Shown: positions 1 through 8,642, counted from the first letter of the stretch. The stretch: 64,000 nucleotides of DNA from an uncultured Flavobacteriales bacterium (GCA_905478795.1 CAJQJX010000040.1:1-64000), one strand, 5' to 3'. Translations and numbers: made by a program. Notes: a model not told the origin generated them from the sequence alone.

Positions 1-1
1 C

Positions 2-127
2 GACCGCCAAGACGGGCGCATCTATTGCGTTGACTTGAACCCCACGCCTTATGGACCTCCCGCGGGTCTGTCAAAAGGGCAAAAAGCTCAAGCAACCATG
101 CTCATTCAGCACGCTTTAATACCATGA
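2..127 (+). CDS. C-terminal fragment of an ATP-grasp-like protein
   Basis: An open frame enters from the left edge and ends with TGA at 125-127, giving about 41 residues. The tail contains DGRIYCVDLNPTPYGPPAGLS. An acidic-Asn-Pro segment of this kind (VD.NPTP.GPP) resembles the last metal- and ATP-binding strand of ATP-grasp ligase-like proteins, but the fragment is too short for a firm family call. Only the C-terminus is visible, so substrate and operon context are unknown. About 120 bp containing an (AC)6 run separates it from the next gene. Confidence 0.45.
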   Translation, partial: DRQDGRIYCVDLNPTPYGPPAGLSKGQKAQATMLIQHALIP

Positions 128-145
128 CGCTGTTGGCTTCAGCGT

Positions 146-158
146 ACACACACACACA
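146..158. repeat. (AC)6 dinucleotide tract
   Basis: A perfect AC dinucleotide run, six units plus one A, lies about 90 bp upstream of the ATG of the repetitive FISUMP surface protein. Tracts of this kind can change length by slipped-strand mispairing. Here it is short and its effect on transcription is unknown. Confidence 0.85.
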
Positions 159-246
159 AAATGGAGGTGCTGATTGACTGTCGTTTAGGGAGTGTTTTTG
201 TATTTTGAATAGGCCCGAATGCAACCCCGGGTTAAATCCAAACCAA

Positions 247-2922
247 ATGCGGCATTTTTTTGCAATGCTGATGCTCACGACCTCAGCTGCTCTCTTTTCA
301 CAAGAAGACTGTGACCTATTCAACATCCAAGAGCTGTCGGCGGCTTATCTGAATTTTTCAGTCGACACCGTCATTCTCCAGTTCGACGGTTCTTATGAAA
401 TACAGCTGAGCAACGGCACCACCGCTTCGATCACTTTCGGCTGCACCGACTCGGATTATCTAGAGTACAACGCTGCGGCCAATACCGACGACGGCAGCTG
501 CGCTACGCTCGTGGTTGAAGGCTGCACAGACCCGGCCTACACCGAGTACAACGCTGCGGCCAACACCGACGACGGCAGCTGCGCTACGCTCGTGGTTGAA
601 GGCTGCACAGACCCGGCCTACACCGAGTACAACGCTGCGGCCAACACCGACGACGGCAGCTGCTCCACTGCCGTGGTAGAAGGCTGCACGGATACGGCGT
701 ACCTGGAGTACAACGCCGCGGCCAATACCGACGACGGCAGCTGCATCACGCCCGTTGTCGAAGGCTGCACTGACCCTGCGGATGTGAACTACGATGCTGC
801 CGCGAACACGGACGACGGCAGTTGCGCCTCGGCGTGCACTGATGTGGAGATGAACGGTCATACCTACGCCGTGGTGGAGATTGGCGACCAATGCTGGTTT
901 GCGGAGAACCTTCGGACGACGGTGTACGGCAACGGCGATGTGATTCCTGCGGGCTTGACCTGGTGGGAGTGGACCTCGACGACAGCCGGAGCCACCGCCG
1001 TCTATGGCGAGGGCAGCAGTAATTGTCAAGACCTCAGTCCTGAGATCAACGCGTGCAACGAAGCGCAGTCGCTGGCGGCGTATGGCCGTTTGTACAACTG
1101 GTATGCGGTAGACGATGCTCGGGGCCTGTGTCCTGCGGGTTGGCATGTCCCTACCGATGGCGAGTGGACGGCATTGAAGACATACTTGGGTGCCAACGGC
1201 CACAGTGGTGCTGAGGGGACAGCCTTGAAATCGACAACAGGCTGGTCCAACAATGGCAACGGCACGGACGACTTTGGGTTTTCGGCCCTTCCGGGCGGCA
1301 ACCGCAGCTTCAACGTTGGCTACTTCTTCGCTGCCGGCGACTTCGGCAACTGGTGGAGTTCGTCCCCGAGTGGCGGCAATGCTTGGAACCGGTACTTGAG
1401 CTACTACTATCCAGGCGTCTTCCGGGACGACCTCAATCCACGCTACGGATTCTCCGTGCGGTGTCTCAGGTATGCCGTGGTGAACGGCTGTACCGACCCG
1501 GCCTACACCGAGTACGATGCCTTGGCCACCTACGATGATGGAAGCTGCGCCACAGCCGTGGTGAACGGCTGCACCGACCCGGCCTACGTCGAGTACGATG
1601 CCTCGGCCAACACGAACGATGGCAGTTGCCAAAACCTGCTGGGGTGTATTGATCCGGCCTACATCGAATTCAATCCGGCAGCTTCTGCGGACGATGGCAG
1701 CTGCGCCACAGCTGTGGTGAACGGTTGTACCGACCCGGCCTACACCGAGTACGATGCCTCGGCCAACACGGACGATGGCAGTTGCCAAAACCTGCTGGGG
1801 TGTATTGATCCGGCCTACATCGAATTCAATCCGGCAGCTTTTGCGGACGACGGCAGCTGCACCACGCCCGTGGTGAACGGCTGTACCGACCCGGCCTACA
1901 CCGAGTACGATGCCTTGGCCAACACCGACGATGGCAGCTGTACCACGCCCGTCGTCAACGGCTGTACCGACCCGGCCTACACCGAGTACAACGCTGCGGC
2001 CAACACCGACGACGGCAGCTGCGCTACGCTCGTGGTTGAAGGCTGCACAGACCCGGCCTACACCGAGTACAACGCTGCGGCCAACACCGACGACGGCAGC
2101 TGCTCCACTGCCGTGGTAGAAGGCTGCACGGATACGGCGTACCTGGAGTACAACGCCGCGGCCAATACCGACGACGGCAGCTGCATCACGCCCGTTGTCG
2201 AAGGCTGCACTGACCCTGCGGATGTGAACTACGATGCTGCCGCGAACACGGACGACGGCAGTTGCGCCTCGGCGTGCACTGATGTGGAGATGAACGGTCA
2301 TACCTACGCCGTGGTGGAGATTGACGACCAATGCTGGTTTGCGGAGAACCTTCGGACGACGGTGTACGGCAACGGCGATGTGATTCCTGCGGGCTTGACC
2401 GATGGGGCGTGGACCTCAACGACAGCCGGCGCAACCGCCGTCTATGGCGAGGGCAGCAGTGGTTGTCAGGGCTACAGTCCTGTCATCGACGCGTGCGACG
2501 AAGCGCAGTCGCTGGCGGCGTATGGCCGTTTGTACAACTGGTATGCGGTAGACGATGCTCGGGGCCTGTGTCCTGCGGGTTGGCATGTCCCTACCGATGG
2601 CGAGTGGACGGAATTGGAAGACTACATCACATCTCAGGGATTTGCCGGTACGGAAGGGACGGCATTGAAATCGACAACAGGCTGGTCCAACAATGGCAAC
2701 GGCACGAACGACTTTGGGTTTTCGGCCCTTCCGGGCGGCCTCCGCAGCATCGGCAGTGGCAACTTCAGCGATGCCGGCGTCCTCGGCTTCTGGTGGAGTT
2801 CGTCCCCGTATGGCGGCAATGCTTGGCTCCGGAGCTTGCTCTTCTACAATCTAGACGTCAACCGGAACGACTACGCTCCTCGCTACGGATTCTCCGTGCG
2901 TTGTCTCAGGGATGCCGATTGA
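247..2922 (+). CDS. Secreted protein with two FISUMP domains and 15 GCTD...DDGSC repeats
   Basis: The protein has 891 residues from ATG 247. I prefer this to an upstream TTG at 205 because it starts directly with a signal peptide (MRHFFAMLMLTTSAALFSQ). After a short N-terminal segment come five Cys-containing repeats of about 27 residues (GCTDPAYTEY...DDGSC), a FISUMP domain (Fibrobacter succinogenes major paralogous type; CWFAENLRT, LYNWYAVDDARGLCPAGWHVP, WWSSS, YGFSVRCLR), ten more repeats, and a second FISUMP domain that ends the protein. Domain copies are exactly 480 codons apart. FISUMP domains are thought to have a C-type-lectin/FGE-like fold, which suggests ligand binding, but no ligand is known. 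No T9SS sorting domain is visible. The two domain ends differ in a strongly patterned way (see findings). The function is not known; a surface-exposed binding protein is an inference. Confidence 0.85.
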   Translation: MRHFFAMLMLTTSAALFSQEDCDLFNIQELSAAYLNFSVDTVILQFDGSYEIQLSNGTTASITFGCTDSDYLEYNAAANTDDGSCATLVVEGCTDPAYTEYNAAANTDDGSCATLVVEGCTDPAYTEYNAAANTDDGSCSTAVVEGCTDTAYLEYNAAANTDDGSCITPVVEGCTDPADVNYDAAANTDDGSCASACTDVEMNGHTYAVVEIGDQCWFAENLRTTVYGNGDVIPAGLTWWEWTSTTAGATAVYGEGSSNCQDLSPEINACNEAQSLAAYGRLYNWYAVDDARGLCPAGWHVPTDGEWTALKTYLGANGHSGAEGTALKSTTGWSNNGNGTDDFGFSALPGGNRSFNVGYFFAAGDFGNWWSSSPSGGNAWNRYLSYYYPGVFRDDLNPRYGFSVRCLRYAVVNGCTDPAYTEYDALATYDDGSCATAVVNGCTDPAYVEYDASANTNDGSCQNLLGCIDPAYIEFNPAASADDGSCATAVVNGCTDPAYTEYDASANTDDGSCQNLLGCIDPAYIEFNPAAFADDGSCTTPVVNGCTDPAYTEYDALANTDDGSCTTPVVNGCTDPAYTEYNAAANTDDGSCATLVVEGCTDPAYTEYNAAANTDDGSCSTAVVEGCTDTAYLEYNAAANTDDGSCITPVVEGCTDPADVNYDAAANTDDGSCASACTDVEMNGHTYAVVEIDDQCWFAENLRTTVYGNGDVIPAGLTDGAWTSTTAGATAVYGEGSSGCQGYSPVIDACDEAQSLAAYGRLYNWYAVDDARGLCPAGWHVPTDGEWTELEDYITSQGFAGTEGTALKSTTGWSNNGNGTNDFGFSALPGGLRSIGSGNFSDAGVLGFWWSSSPYGGNAWLRSLLFYNLDVNRNDYAPRYGFSVRCLRDAD
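531..960 (+). repeat. 430-bp direct repeat, copy 1
   Basis: This stretch matches 1971-2400 with a single mismatch (ttggcg versus ttgacg near 883). It encodes four of the GCTD repeats and the start of the first FISUMP domain. The two copies are 1,440 bp apart, the same offset seen throughout the following FISUMP domains. Confidence 0.95.
1300..1470 (+). other. Variable-repeat-like segment 1 (DGR-type hypervariation)
   Basis: These are the last 57 codons of FISUMP domain 1. Compared codon by codon with 2740-2910, 22 codons differ by amino acid, always at codon positions 1 and/or 2 and never at position 3 (for example AAC/CTC, AAC/GGC, TTC/AAC). Two further codons differ only silently (CCA/CCT, CGG/CGT). 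The other 33 codons are identical. Most of the variable codons end in C or T, as expected if the ancestor or template carried AAC or AAT at these sites. Confidence 0.75.
1971..2400 (+). repeat. 430-bp direct repeat, copy 2
   Basis: Second copy of the block at 531-960, identical but for one base. Such near-identity next to strongly diverged domain ends points to recent duplication or continuing gene conversion, followed by a separate process changing the domain ends. Confidence 0.95.
2740..2910 (+). other. Variable-repeat-like segment 2 (DGR-type hypervariation)
   Basis: This is the counterpart of 1300-1470 at the very 3' end of the gene, the usual position of a DGR variable repeat. It is followed by a conserved end (RYGFSVRCLR) and, after the stop codon, a short GC-rich inverted repeat at 2960-2970 (ggcc-gga-ggcc). 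That hairpin is too small to be convincing as a DGR homing element. Confidence 0.75.
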
Positions 2923-2999
2923 GCGGAGCGAAGGAGGGTTGACACTTTGAAACTTTGGAGGCCGGAGGCCGACGGGGAGCACATGCCGGATTTTGGGAC

Positions 3000-4277
3000 T
3001 CAGCTGAGGAGGTAGTCCTTCAGGGCGGCGTAGGTCGCATCGATGTTGACGGCCTGCTTGGGGCGGTCGATGATGGCCTGCAGGCGGTCCGGCATGTCGG
3101 GGTCGGTGCCGATGACGGGAGCGACGACGTCGCCGAATTTGCAGGGGGCTGCGGTGTGGAGGAAGACGCCCAGCGCCTCTTGGTCTTGTTTCAGGGGGGT
3201 GTCGAGGGCGGCGTGGCCGATGGCGCCGTGGGGATCGCAGACGTATTGGCTCGTGTCGTGGATGTGGCGGATGCGCTGGCGGGTGGCGTCGTCGTCGAGG
3301 TGGAAGCCGCTGACGGTCTGGCGGAAGGCCTCGAGGTCGTCACCGAACAGGCGGGTCAGGCGGATGAAGTTGCTGGGGGCGCCGACGTCCATGGCGTTGG
3401 AGATGGTGGCCACGCTGGCGCGGGGCTGGTAGTCGCCCGTTTCAAGGTATTCCGGGACCACGCTGTTGGCGTTGGTGGCGGCGATGAAGCCCTTGCAGGG
3501 CATGCCCATCTTGTGGGCGAGGAGGCCGGCAGCGAGGTTGCCGTAGTTGCCGGAGGGCACGCTAAAGAGGACGTTCTCGCCCAACATGTGCACAGTGCTG
3601 GCGTAGTAGGTGGCCTGCGGGATCCAGCGGGCGATGTTGATGGAGTTTGCGCTGGTCAGCGGTCGGGTAGCTTGAAGCTCGGCGTCGAGGAAGGCTTCCT
3701 TGACCATGGCCTGGCAATCGTCGAAAGCGCCGTCGACCTCCAAGGCCTGGACGTTGCCGCCGACGGTGGTCAGTTGTTGTTCCTGGACTTTGCTGATGCG
3801 GCCCTTTGGGTAGAGCAGGACGACGTCGATGCCCTCGACGTTGTAGAAGCCTTGGGCGACGGCACTGCCGGTGTCGCCGCTGGTGGCGACGAGGACGGTG
3901 ACCTTCTTGTCGCTGAAGTGGGCGATGGCCCGGGCGAGGAAGCGGGCACCGACGTCCTTGAAGGCCAGGGTCGGGCCGTGGAAGAGTTCGAGGGCGTATC
4001 GCCGGTCGTCGGTTTCGACGAGGGGGAACGGGAAATTCATGGCCTCTGCACAAATGCGCTCGAGGTCCGCGCGTTCCATCGAGCCTTTGGCGTAGGGCCA
4101 GATGATCTCGGTGGCGAGGTGGTGGGGCTGCGTGTCCTCATCGCCCATCCACGTTTCGAGGGGGAGCGTGGGGATGTGGTCCGGGAAATAGAGGCCATTG
4201 TCTGGCGGGAGCCCGCGCAGGATGGCTTCGTGGAAGGCCGCCGTCTCGTTCTTGTTCTGGGTGCTGTGGAACTGCAT
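3000..4277 (-). CDS. thrC: Threonine synthase
   Basis: A 425-residue protein that converts O-phosphohomoserine to threonine with PLP, the last step of threonine synthesis in the cytoplasm. The PLP-lysine context LAFKD and the glycine-rich phosphate loop (SGNYGN) are visible, and the length is normal for the family. An upstream start at 4316 would run into thrB, so I chose ATG 4277, which begins MQFHSTQ and lies 5 bp after the thrB stop. It is the last gene of a thrA-thrB-thrC operon on the minus strand. Confidence 0.96.
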   Translation of the reverse strand: MQFHSTQNKNETAAFHEAILRGLPPDNGLYFPDHIPTLPLETWMGDEDTQPHHLATEIIWPYAKGSMERADLERICAEAMNFPFPLVETDDRRYALELFHGPTLAFKDVGARFLARAIAHFSDKKVTVLVATSGDTGSAVAQGFYNVEGIDVVLLYPKGRISKVQEQQLTTVGGNVQALEVDGAFDDCQAMVKEAFLDAELQATRPLTSANSINIARWIPQATYYASTVHMLGENVLFSVPSGNYGNLAAGLLAHKMGMPCKGFIAATNANSVVPEYLETGDYQPRASVATISNAMDVGAPSNFIRLTRLFGDDLEAFRQTVSGFHLDDDATRQRIRHIHDTSQYVCDPHGAIGHAALDTPLKQDQEALGVFLHTAAPCKFGDVVAPVIGTDPDMPDRLQAIIDRPKQAVNIDATYAALKDYLLS

Positions 4278-4282
4278 GGCGG

Positions 4283-5218
4283 TCAGGCTGGGGTGTCGAG
4301 GATGTGGGCCCCGCATTGGGCGATGCGGCCGACGTGGACGTGGTGGTCCAGTCCCTGTTGAAGGAAAACCGTGGAGATGGCTTGGCCGATGGCCTTGGCG
4401 GTGGTGTTGTCAAAGCTGATCCAGTAGCTGGATGGCCCGCTTCCACTGACCCCCCCTGCCCTGGCGCCGGCGTTCATCGCAGCGGCTTGGACTTCTTTGA
4501 AATGAGGTTGTAGCGGGATGCGGTGGGGCTCAGCGAGTACGTCTTGGAGGGCAAAGGCGGCTTCTGTGGCGTCGCCTGTGTGGCAGCAATGCACGAAGTG
4601 TCCCAGTTGGGCCATTTGGTGCAAGGCATCTTTCATGGGGACGTGATAAGGCAATACAGCGCGGGCTTCGGCCGTCTTGATGACGGTTTGCGGGTGCACA
4701 ACGGTGAGGTGCCAGTCTGGAGCGGGCAGGTGGTCGATGCGGCCATCAGGTGTGCACAGGCACAAGCCGCCAAAGAGCGCAGGTGCAACGTTATCGGCAT
4801 GGCGTGCACCGCTGGCAATTTGCTCGCCGTCCAGGGCCAATGGAAGGAGTTCGTGGGGCTTCAGCTCGGCGCCGGCCAATGCGGCCACGCCAAAGGCTGC
4901 GCTGGCGGCAGAAGCCGCGCTCGATCCGATCCCGCTGCCCGGAAGTACGGCCTTGTGGATGGTCAGCTCGACTCCCCAGTTTGCGCCGAGTGATTGCAGC
5001 ACGCTTTGGGCGGCTTTCCCGCTCACGTTGCGGGAAGGGTCCAGAGGGAGTCCATCGCAACCGTGAACGGCGGCAATGGTGACCCCTGGTGTGTCGGTTC
5101 GCCTCAGGTCCAACCGCTCGAGTGGGCGCTCCAAGGCCAACCCCAAACAGTCAAAGCCAACGGTGAGGTTGGCGACTGTGGCAGGGGCTGCGACGGAGAT
5201 GTGCTCGCGGGGTGTCAT
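4283..5218 (-). CDS. thrB: Homoserine kinase
   Basis: A 311-residue GHMP-family kinase that phosphorylates homoserine to O-phosphohomoserine. The GHMP phosphate-binding loop is LPGSGIGSSAASAA, and a C-terminal glycine-rich segment (GGVSGSGPSS) completes the family pattern. It starts with ATG 27 bp after thrA and ends 5 bp before thrC, consistent with one transcript and ordered pathway steps (aspartate to threonine). Confidence 0.96.
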   Translation of the reverse strand: MTPREHISVAAPATVANLTVGFDCLGLALERPLERLDLRRTDTPGVTIAAVHGCDGLPLDPSRNVSGKAAQSVLQSLGANWGVELTIHKAVLPGSGIGSSAASAASAAFGVAALAGAELKPHELLPLALDGEQIASGARHADNVAPALFGGLCLCTPDGRIDHLPAPDWHLTVVHPQTVIKTAEARAVLPYHVPMKDALHQMAQLGHFVHCCHTGDATEAAFALQDVLAEPHRIPLQPHFKEVQAAAMNAGARAGGVSGSGPSSYWISFDNTTAKAIGQAISTVFLQQGLDHHVHVGRIAQCGAHILDTPA

Positions 5219-5245
5219 GGGGGTTAGCGCTGTTGTTGCGGAGGG

Positions 5246-7717
5246 TTATCGGCTCGAGGCAATGCGAATCAGATCGCCAAAAACACCCATGGCCGTTACA
5301 GCAGCGCCCGCGCCGGCACCTTGTATGATCAGGGGGCGCTCTGCATAGCGATCTGTGGTGAGCAAGACAATGTTGTCGGTGCCCTCGATGTTGTAAAAGG
5401 GATGGTCGGCGGGAACGGTGGTCAAACCGGTGGAGGCTTGGCCGGTTTTCGCATCAAAACTGCCCACATACTTCAGGCGTTCACCCTTGGCGTCGGCCTC
5501 TTTCCATTTCTTTTGCATCGCCTCCTCGATCTCGGGCAGGCTGTCCATGAAGGCGTCAATGGAGCCCTCCATTTGGCTGTCGAGCAGGAACCCCTTCCCT
5601 GCCACATCGGACATCTCCAAGGTATATCCAGCTTCGCGGGCGAGGATGAGGATTTTGCGCTGCACGTCTACGCCACTCAAGTCGGTGCGGGGATCGGGCT
5701 CGGTCAAGCCGGCAGCCCGCGCATCTTCGATGACCTTCTTGAAGGTGATGCCGCTGTTGAAGTTGGAAAAGACATAGTTGAGCGTACCGCTGAACATGCC
5801 CTCAATCTTGTGGATGCGGTCGCCACTTTGCACCAAGTGCTGTATGGTGTCAATCAATGGCAGCCCCGCCCCCACGTTGGTCTCAAATCGGTATTCGACC
5901 CCTGCGCGCAAGGCGAGTTGCTTGAGCCCTTCGTAGCGTTCTTGGGCATCGCTTGTGGCGATCTTGTTGGAGGCCACCACGGCAATGCTGTGGGCGAGGG
6001 CCTCTTCGTAGACTTCGGCAGCCACAGCGCTTGCAGTGTTGTCCACCAGGACGCTGTTCTCCAAATCCATATTGACAATGGCTTGTACAAATGCGCCTGG
6101 TGAACTCTCGGTGGTGGATTGTGCCAACTGGGCTTTCCAATCTCCTTGGACCTGAGTTTCAGAGACCAGCATATTGCGGCTATTGGCCAGGCCCATGATG
6201 CGCAGGTCCAAACGACGGACTTTGCGCAGGTCGTCTCGTTGGTTCATGATCTGATCGATCATGGTGCCGCCGACATTGCCAACCCCCAGACAGAAGATGT
6301 GCAGCGTCTTGACTTCGGTCTCAAAAAACGCTTGGTGCAGTGACTGCAAGGCTTTGCGCTCGTGCTTGGCGTCTATGACGATGCTGATATTGCGCTCTGT
6401 GGAACCTTGGCTGATGGCACGGATGCTGATGCCGTTGCGGCCGAGCGTGCCAAAGGCGCGTCCTGCGATGCCGCTTTGTTGGCGCATGCCATCGCCCACC
6501 AGGGCTACGATTGCAAAGCCCGATTCCACAACGAGGGGACCGATGCGGCCCAGTTGTTGGTCTGCGCCAAACTCTTCGTTGAGGATCTTTTTGGCGCCAT
6601 GGGCGTCTGAGTCGGCCACTGCAATAGAGATGGCATGCTCGCTGGATCCTTGTGAGACCAGGACCACGTTGACGCCGGCAAGGGACAACGCCGTGAAAAG
6701 CCGACGAGAAAAGCCGGGTACTCCGACCATGCCGCCTCCACTGACTGTGATCAGCGTGATGTTTTTGAGGGTGCTCAATCCTGCCACACCGCGGTTGGAC
6801 AATGGGGCGTCCGAGCGCTTGTCATGAGGGAGGATTTGCGTCCCGGTGCTGTTGGGGTCGTCCGTCAGCCTCACATGCATGGGGATGGCCTTTTCTGACA
6901 GCTGGGCTACAGTTGGAGGAAAAACGACCTTGGCGCCGAAGTGACACAGCTCCATGGCCTCTGCGTAGCTCAGTTCATCGATGACACTGGCCGAAGGCAC
7001 CACGCGCGGATCGGCGGTCATCATTCCAGCGACGTCGGTCCACTTCTCCAGCACACTGGCGTCTAAAAAGCAGGCGGCAAAGGCGGCACTCAGGTCGCTG
7101 CCACCTCGGCCCAAAGTTGTAGGGGTGCCATCAGGTGCACTGCCTATGAATCCTTCCATGAGGAACAGGTCACCGTCCTCGAACCCGGCGCGTGCAAAAC
7201 GGTCTTGTGAGGCATGGACGTCCAAACGTGCGGCACCGTAATCATCATCGGTACACATGAGTTCCAACGCATCGAGCCTCTGCGGTTGAAAGCCTAAGTC
7301 GTGACAATGTCCCCAAAGGATGGGTACGGAAAGCCGTTCCCCCAATCCCGTGAGCTCGTCTACAGTCCTTGCGCTGGCCTCCCGCAGCAAGTAGATGCCA
7401 TAAAGGAGGTCGTCGAGGTGGCTGAGGCGTTCCTTGAGCTCCGCTTCAATGGCACCGTAGGTGTCGGACTCTAAAAGGTCCAATGCGCATTGAATGTGGC
7501 GGTCACGGATTTCACGCGCTACAACGCGGTAGTCGCCGTCGCCATTTTGGGCCAGCCTTCCGGCTTCGCCCAAAGCGTCTGTAATTCCGCCAAGGGCGGA
7601 ACACACCACCATCGCACGGTAGCCTTCGGTTTGACGCTTGTGCATCAAAACGCGGCCGCACGCGCGGATGCGGTCAGGGTTGGCAACGGATGAACCTCCG
7701 AATTTTAGGATCTGCAT
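5246..7717 (-). CDS. thrA: Bifunctional aspartokinase / homoserine dehydrogenase
   Basis: An 823-residue fusion catalysing the first and third steps of the aspartate pathway. The N-terminal aspartokinase opens with KFGGSSVANPDRI; two ACT-like regulatory segments follow at about residues 310-455 (VSGGGMVGVPGF and FAIVALVGDGM). The C-terminal homoserine dehydrogenase has an NAD(P)-binding motif GVGNVGG near residue 468 and the catalytic-region motif FSGTLNYVF. Feedback inhibition by threonine is known for this family and is probable here because ACT domains are present. First gene of thrABC; no peptide-leader attenuator is seen in the 82 bp upstream. Confidence 0.97.
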   Translation of the reverse strand: MQILKFGGSSVANPDRIRACGRVLMHKRQTEGYRAMVVCSALGGITDALGEAGRLAQNGDGDYRVVAREIRDRHIQCALDLLESDTYGAIEAELKERLSHLDDLLYGIYLLREASARTVDELTGLGERLSVPILWGHCHDLGFQPQRLDALELMCTDDDYGAARLDVHASQDRFARAGFEDGDLFLMEGFIGSAPDGTPTTLGRGGSDLSAAFAACFLDASVLEKWTDVAGMMTADPRVVPSASVIDELSYAEAMELCHFGAKVVFPPTVAQLSEKAIPMHVRLTDDPNSTGTQILPHDKRSDAPLSNRGVAGLSTLKNITLITVSGGGMVGVPGFSRRLFTALSLAGVNVVLVSQGSSEHAISIAVADSDAHGAKKILNEEFGADQQLGRIGPLVVESGFAIVALVGDGMRQQSGIAGRAFGTLGRNGISIRAISQGSTERNISIVIDAKHERKALQSLHQAFFETEVKTLHIFCLGVGNVGGTMIDQIMNQRDDLRKVRRLDLRIMGLANSRNMLVSETQVQGDWKAQLAQSTTESSPGAFVQAIVNMDLENSVLVDNTASAVAAEVYEEALAHSIAVVASNKIATSDAQERYEGLKQLALRAGVEYRFETNVGAGLPLIDTIQHLVQSGDRIHKIEGMFSGTLNYVFSNFNSGITFKKVIEDARAAGLTEPDPRTDLSGVDVQRKILILAREAGYTLEMSDVAGKGFLLDSQMEGSIDAFMDSLPEIEEAMQKKWKEADAKGERLKYVGSFDAKTGQASTGLTTVPADHPFYNIEGTDNIVLLTTDRYAERPLIIQGAGAGAAVTAMGVFGDLIRIASSR

Positions 7718-7799
7718 GGCAGGAGCCGTTTGGATAACACCCTACGCATCGTTCAGCGGGAGGTTGCGATTTGCCTGCAATATTTACGGAGAGGTGGGT

Positions 7800-8618
7800 T
7801 TACCCTTCCTCTTTGGCAAACTTGGAAATGACCTCCATACTGACGCCGGTGTTGGAGAATCCACCATCGTGGAAGAGGTTTTGCATGGTCACGTAGCGCG
7901 TCAGGTCGCTGAACAAGGTGGCACAATAATCGGCACAGGCTTGTCCGTCTGCATTGCCCAGTGGGCTCATGGCCTCGCTGTAAGAGACGAATTCGTCGAA
8001 TCCTTTTACGCCGCTGCCCGCTGTTGTGATGGTGGGCGATTGGCTGACCGTGTTGATGCGCACTTTTTTCTGAACCCCGTAATGGTACCCAAAGCTTCGG
8101 GCGATGCTCTCCAGCAAGCTTTTGGCGTCTGCCATGTCACCGTAGTCTGGGAAGGTGCGCTGGGCGGCGATGTAGCTTAAGCCTACTACGCTGCCCCATT
8201 CGCTAATGGCGTCGAGTTCCAATGCGGTCTGCAAGGTTTTGTGCAAGCTGACGGCACTGACGTCAAAGGTCTTTTCGAGGTAACTGTAGTTGAGTCCGGT
8301 GTAGTGCTTGCCTTTTCGCACGTTGGGGGACATTCCGATGGAGTGCAGAACAAAATCGACCTGCCCACCAAAATGTTCCATAGCGCCTTCAAAGAGCGCC
8401 TTGAGGTCTTCGACGCTCGTGGCGTCTGCGGGAATCACGGGGGCATTTCCACAGGCTTCGGCCAGTTTGTGGATCTCGCCCATTCGCATGGCTACTGGAG
8501 CATTGGTCAACACGATTTCTGCACCCATACGGTGCACAGTTTCTGCCGTTTTCCAGGCGATGGACATGTCGTTGAGGGCGCCAAAAATGATGCCCTTCTT
8601 TCCTTGCAGGAGGTTCAT
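7800..8618 (-). CDS. fabI: Enoyl-[acyl-carrier-protein] reductase (NADH)
   Basis: A 272-residue short-chain dehydrogenase-type protein of the FabI family, which reduces enoyl-ACP in the last step of each fatty-acid elongation cycle. It shows the FabI-type start (GKKGIIFGALNDMSIAW), the active-site Y-x6-K (YGDMADAK) and the substrate-loop region SQSPTITTAGSGV. It lies 24 bp downstream of the GlcD-like gene on the same strand and 82 bp before thrA, so it may be read from the oxidase gene's promoter or from its own. Confidence 0.95.
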   Translation of the reverse strand: MNLLQGKKGIIFGALNDMSIAWKTAETVHRMGAEIVLTNAPVAMRMGEIHKLAEACGNAPVIPADATSVEDLKALFEGAMEHFGGQVDFVLHSIGMSPNVRKGKHYTGLNYSYLEKTFDVSAVSLHKTLQTALELDAISEWGSVVGLSYIAAQRTFPDYGDMADAKSLLESIARSFGYHYGVQKKVRINTVSQSPTITTAGSGVKGFDEFVSYSEAMSPLGNADGQACADYCATLFSDLTRYVTMQNLFHDGGFSNTGVSMEVISKFAKEEG

Positions 8619-8642
8619 GGTTGCTTGGGTTGGAACCGCAAA

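Noticed and set aside
481-2280. CRISPR-like periodic repeats
   Set aside because: The repeats are coding and in frame (GCTD...DDGSC units) without unique spacers of constant length.
460-2331. A 623-residue open frame on the minus strand across the FISUMP gene
   Set aside because: It is a shadow produced by the repetitive, GC-rich coding sequence; the translation is low-complexity, and the plus-strand frame has signal peptide, domains and conserved motifs.
2923-2999. Candidate DGR template repeat or homing hairpin after the FISUMP gene
   Set aside because: No sequence resembling the variable segments with adenines at the variable positions is present, and only a 4-bp GC hairpin (2960-2970) is seen. 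No reverse transcriptase gene was found in the window.
2955-4361. A 468-residue plus-strand frame antisense to thrC
   Set aside because: Its sequence is Gly/Val/Asp-rich low complexity with no recognisable domain, whereas thrC on the other strand is unmistakable.
7718-7799. Threonine attenuator upstream of thrA
   Set aside because: No short reading frame rich in Thr/Ile codons and no convincing hairpin pair with a T-run were found in the 82 bp.
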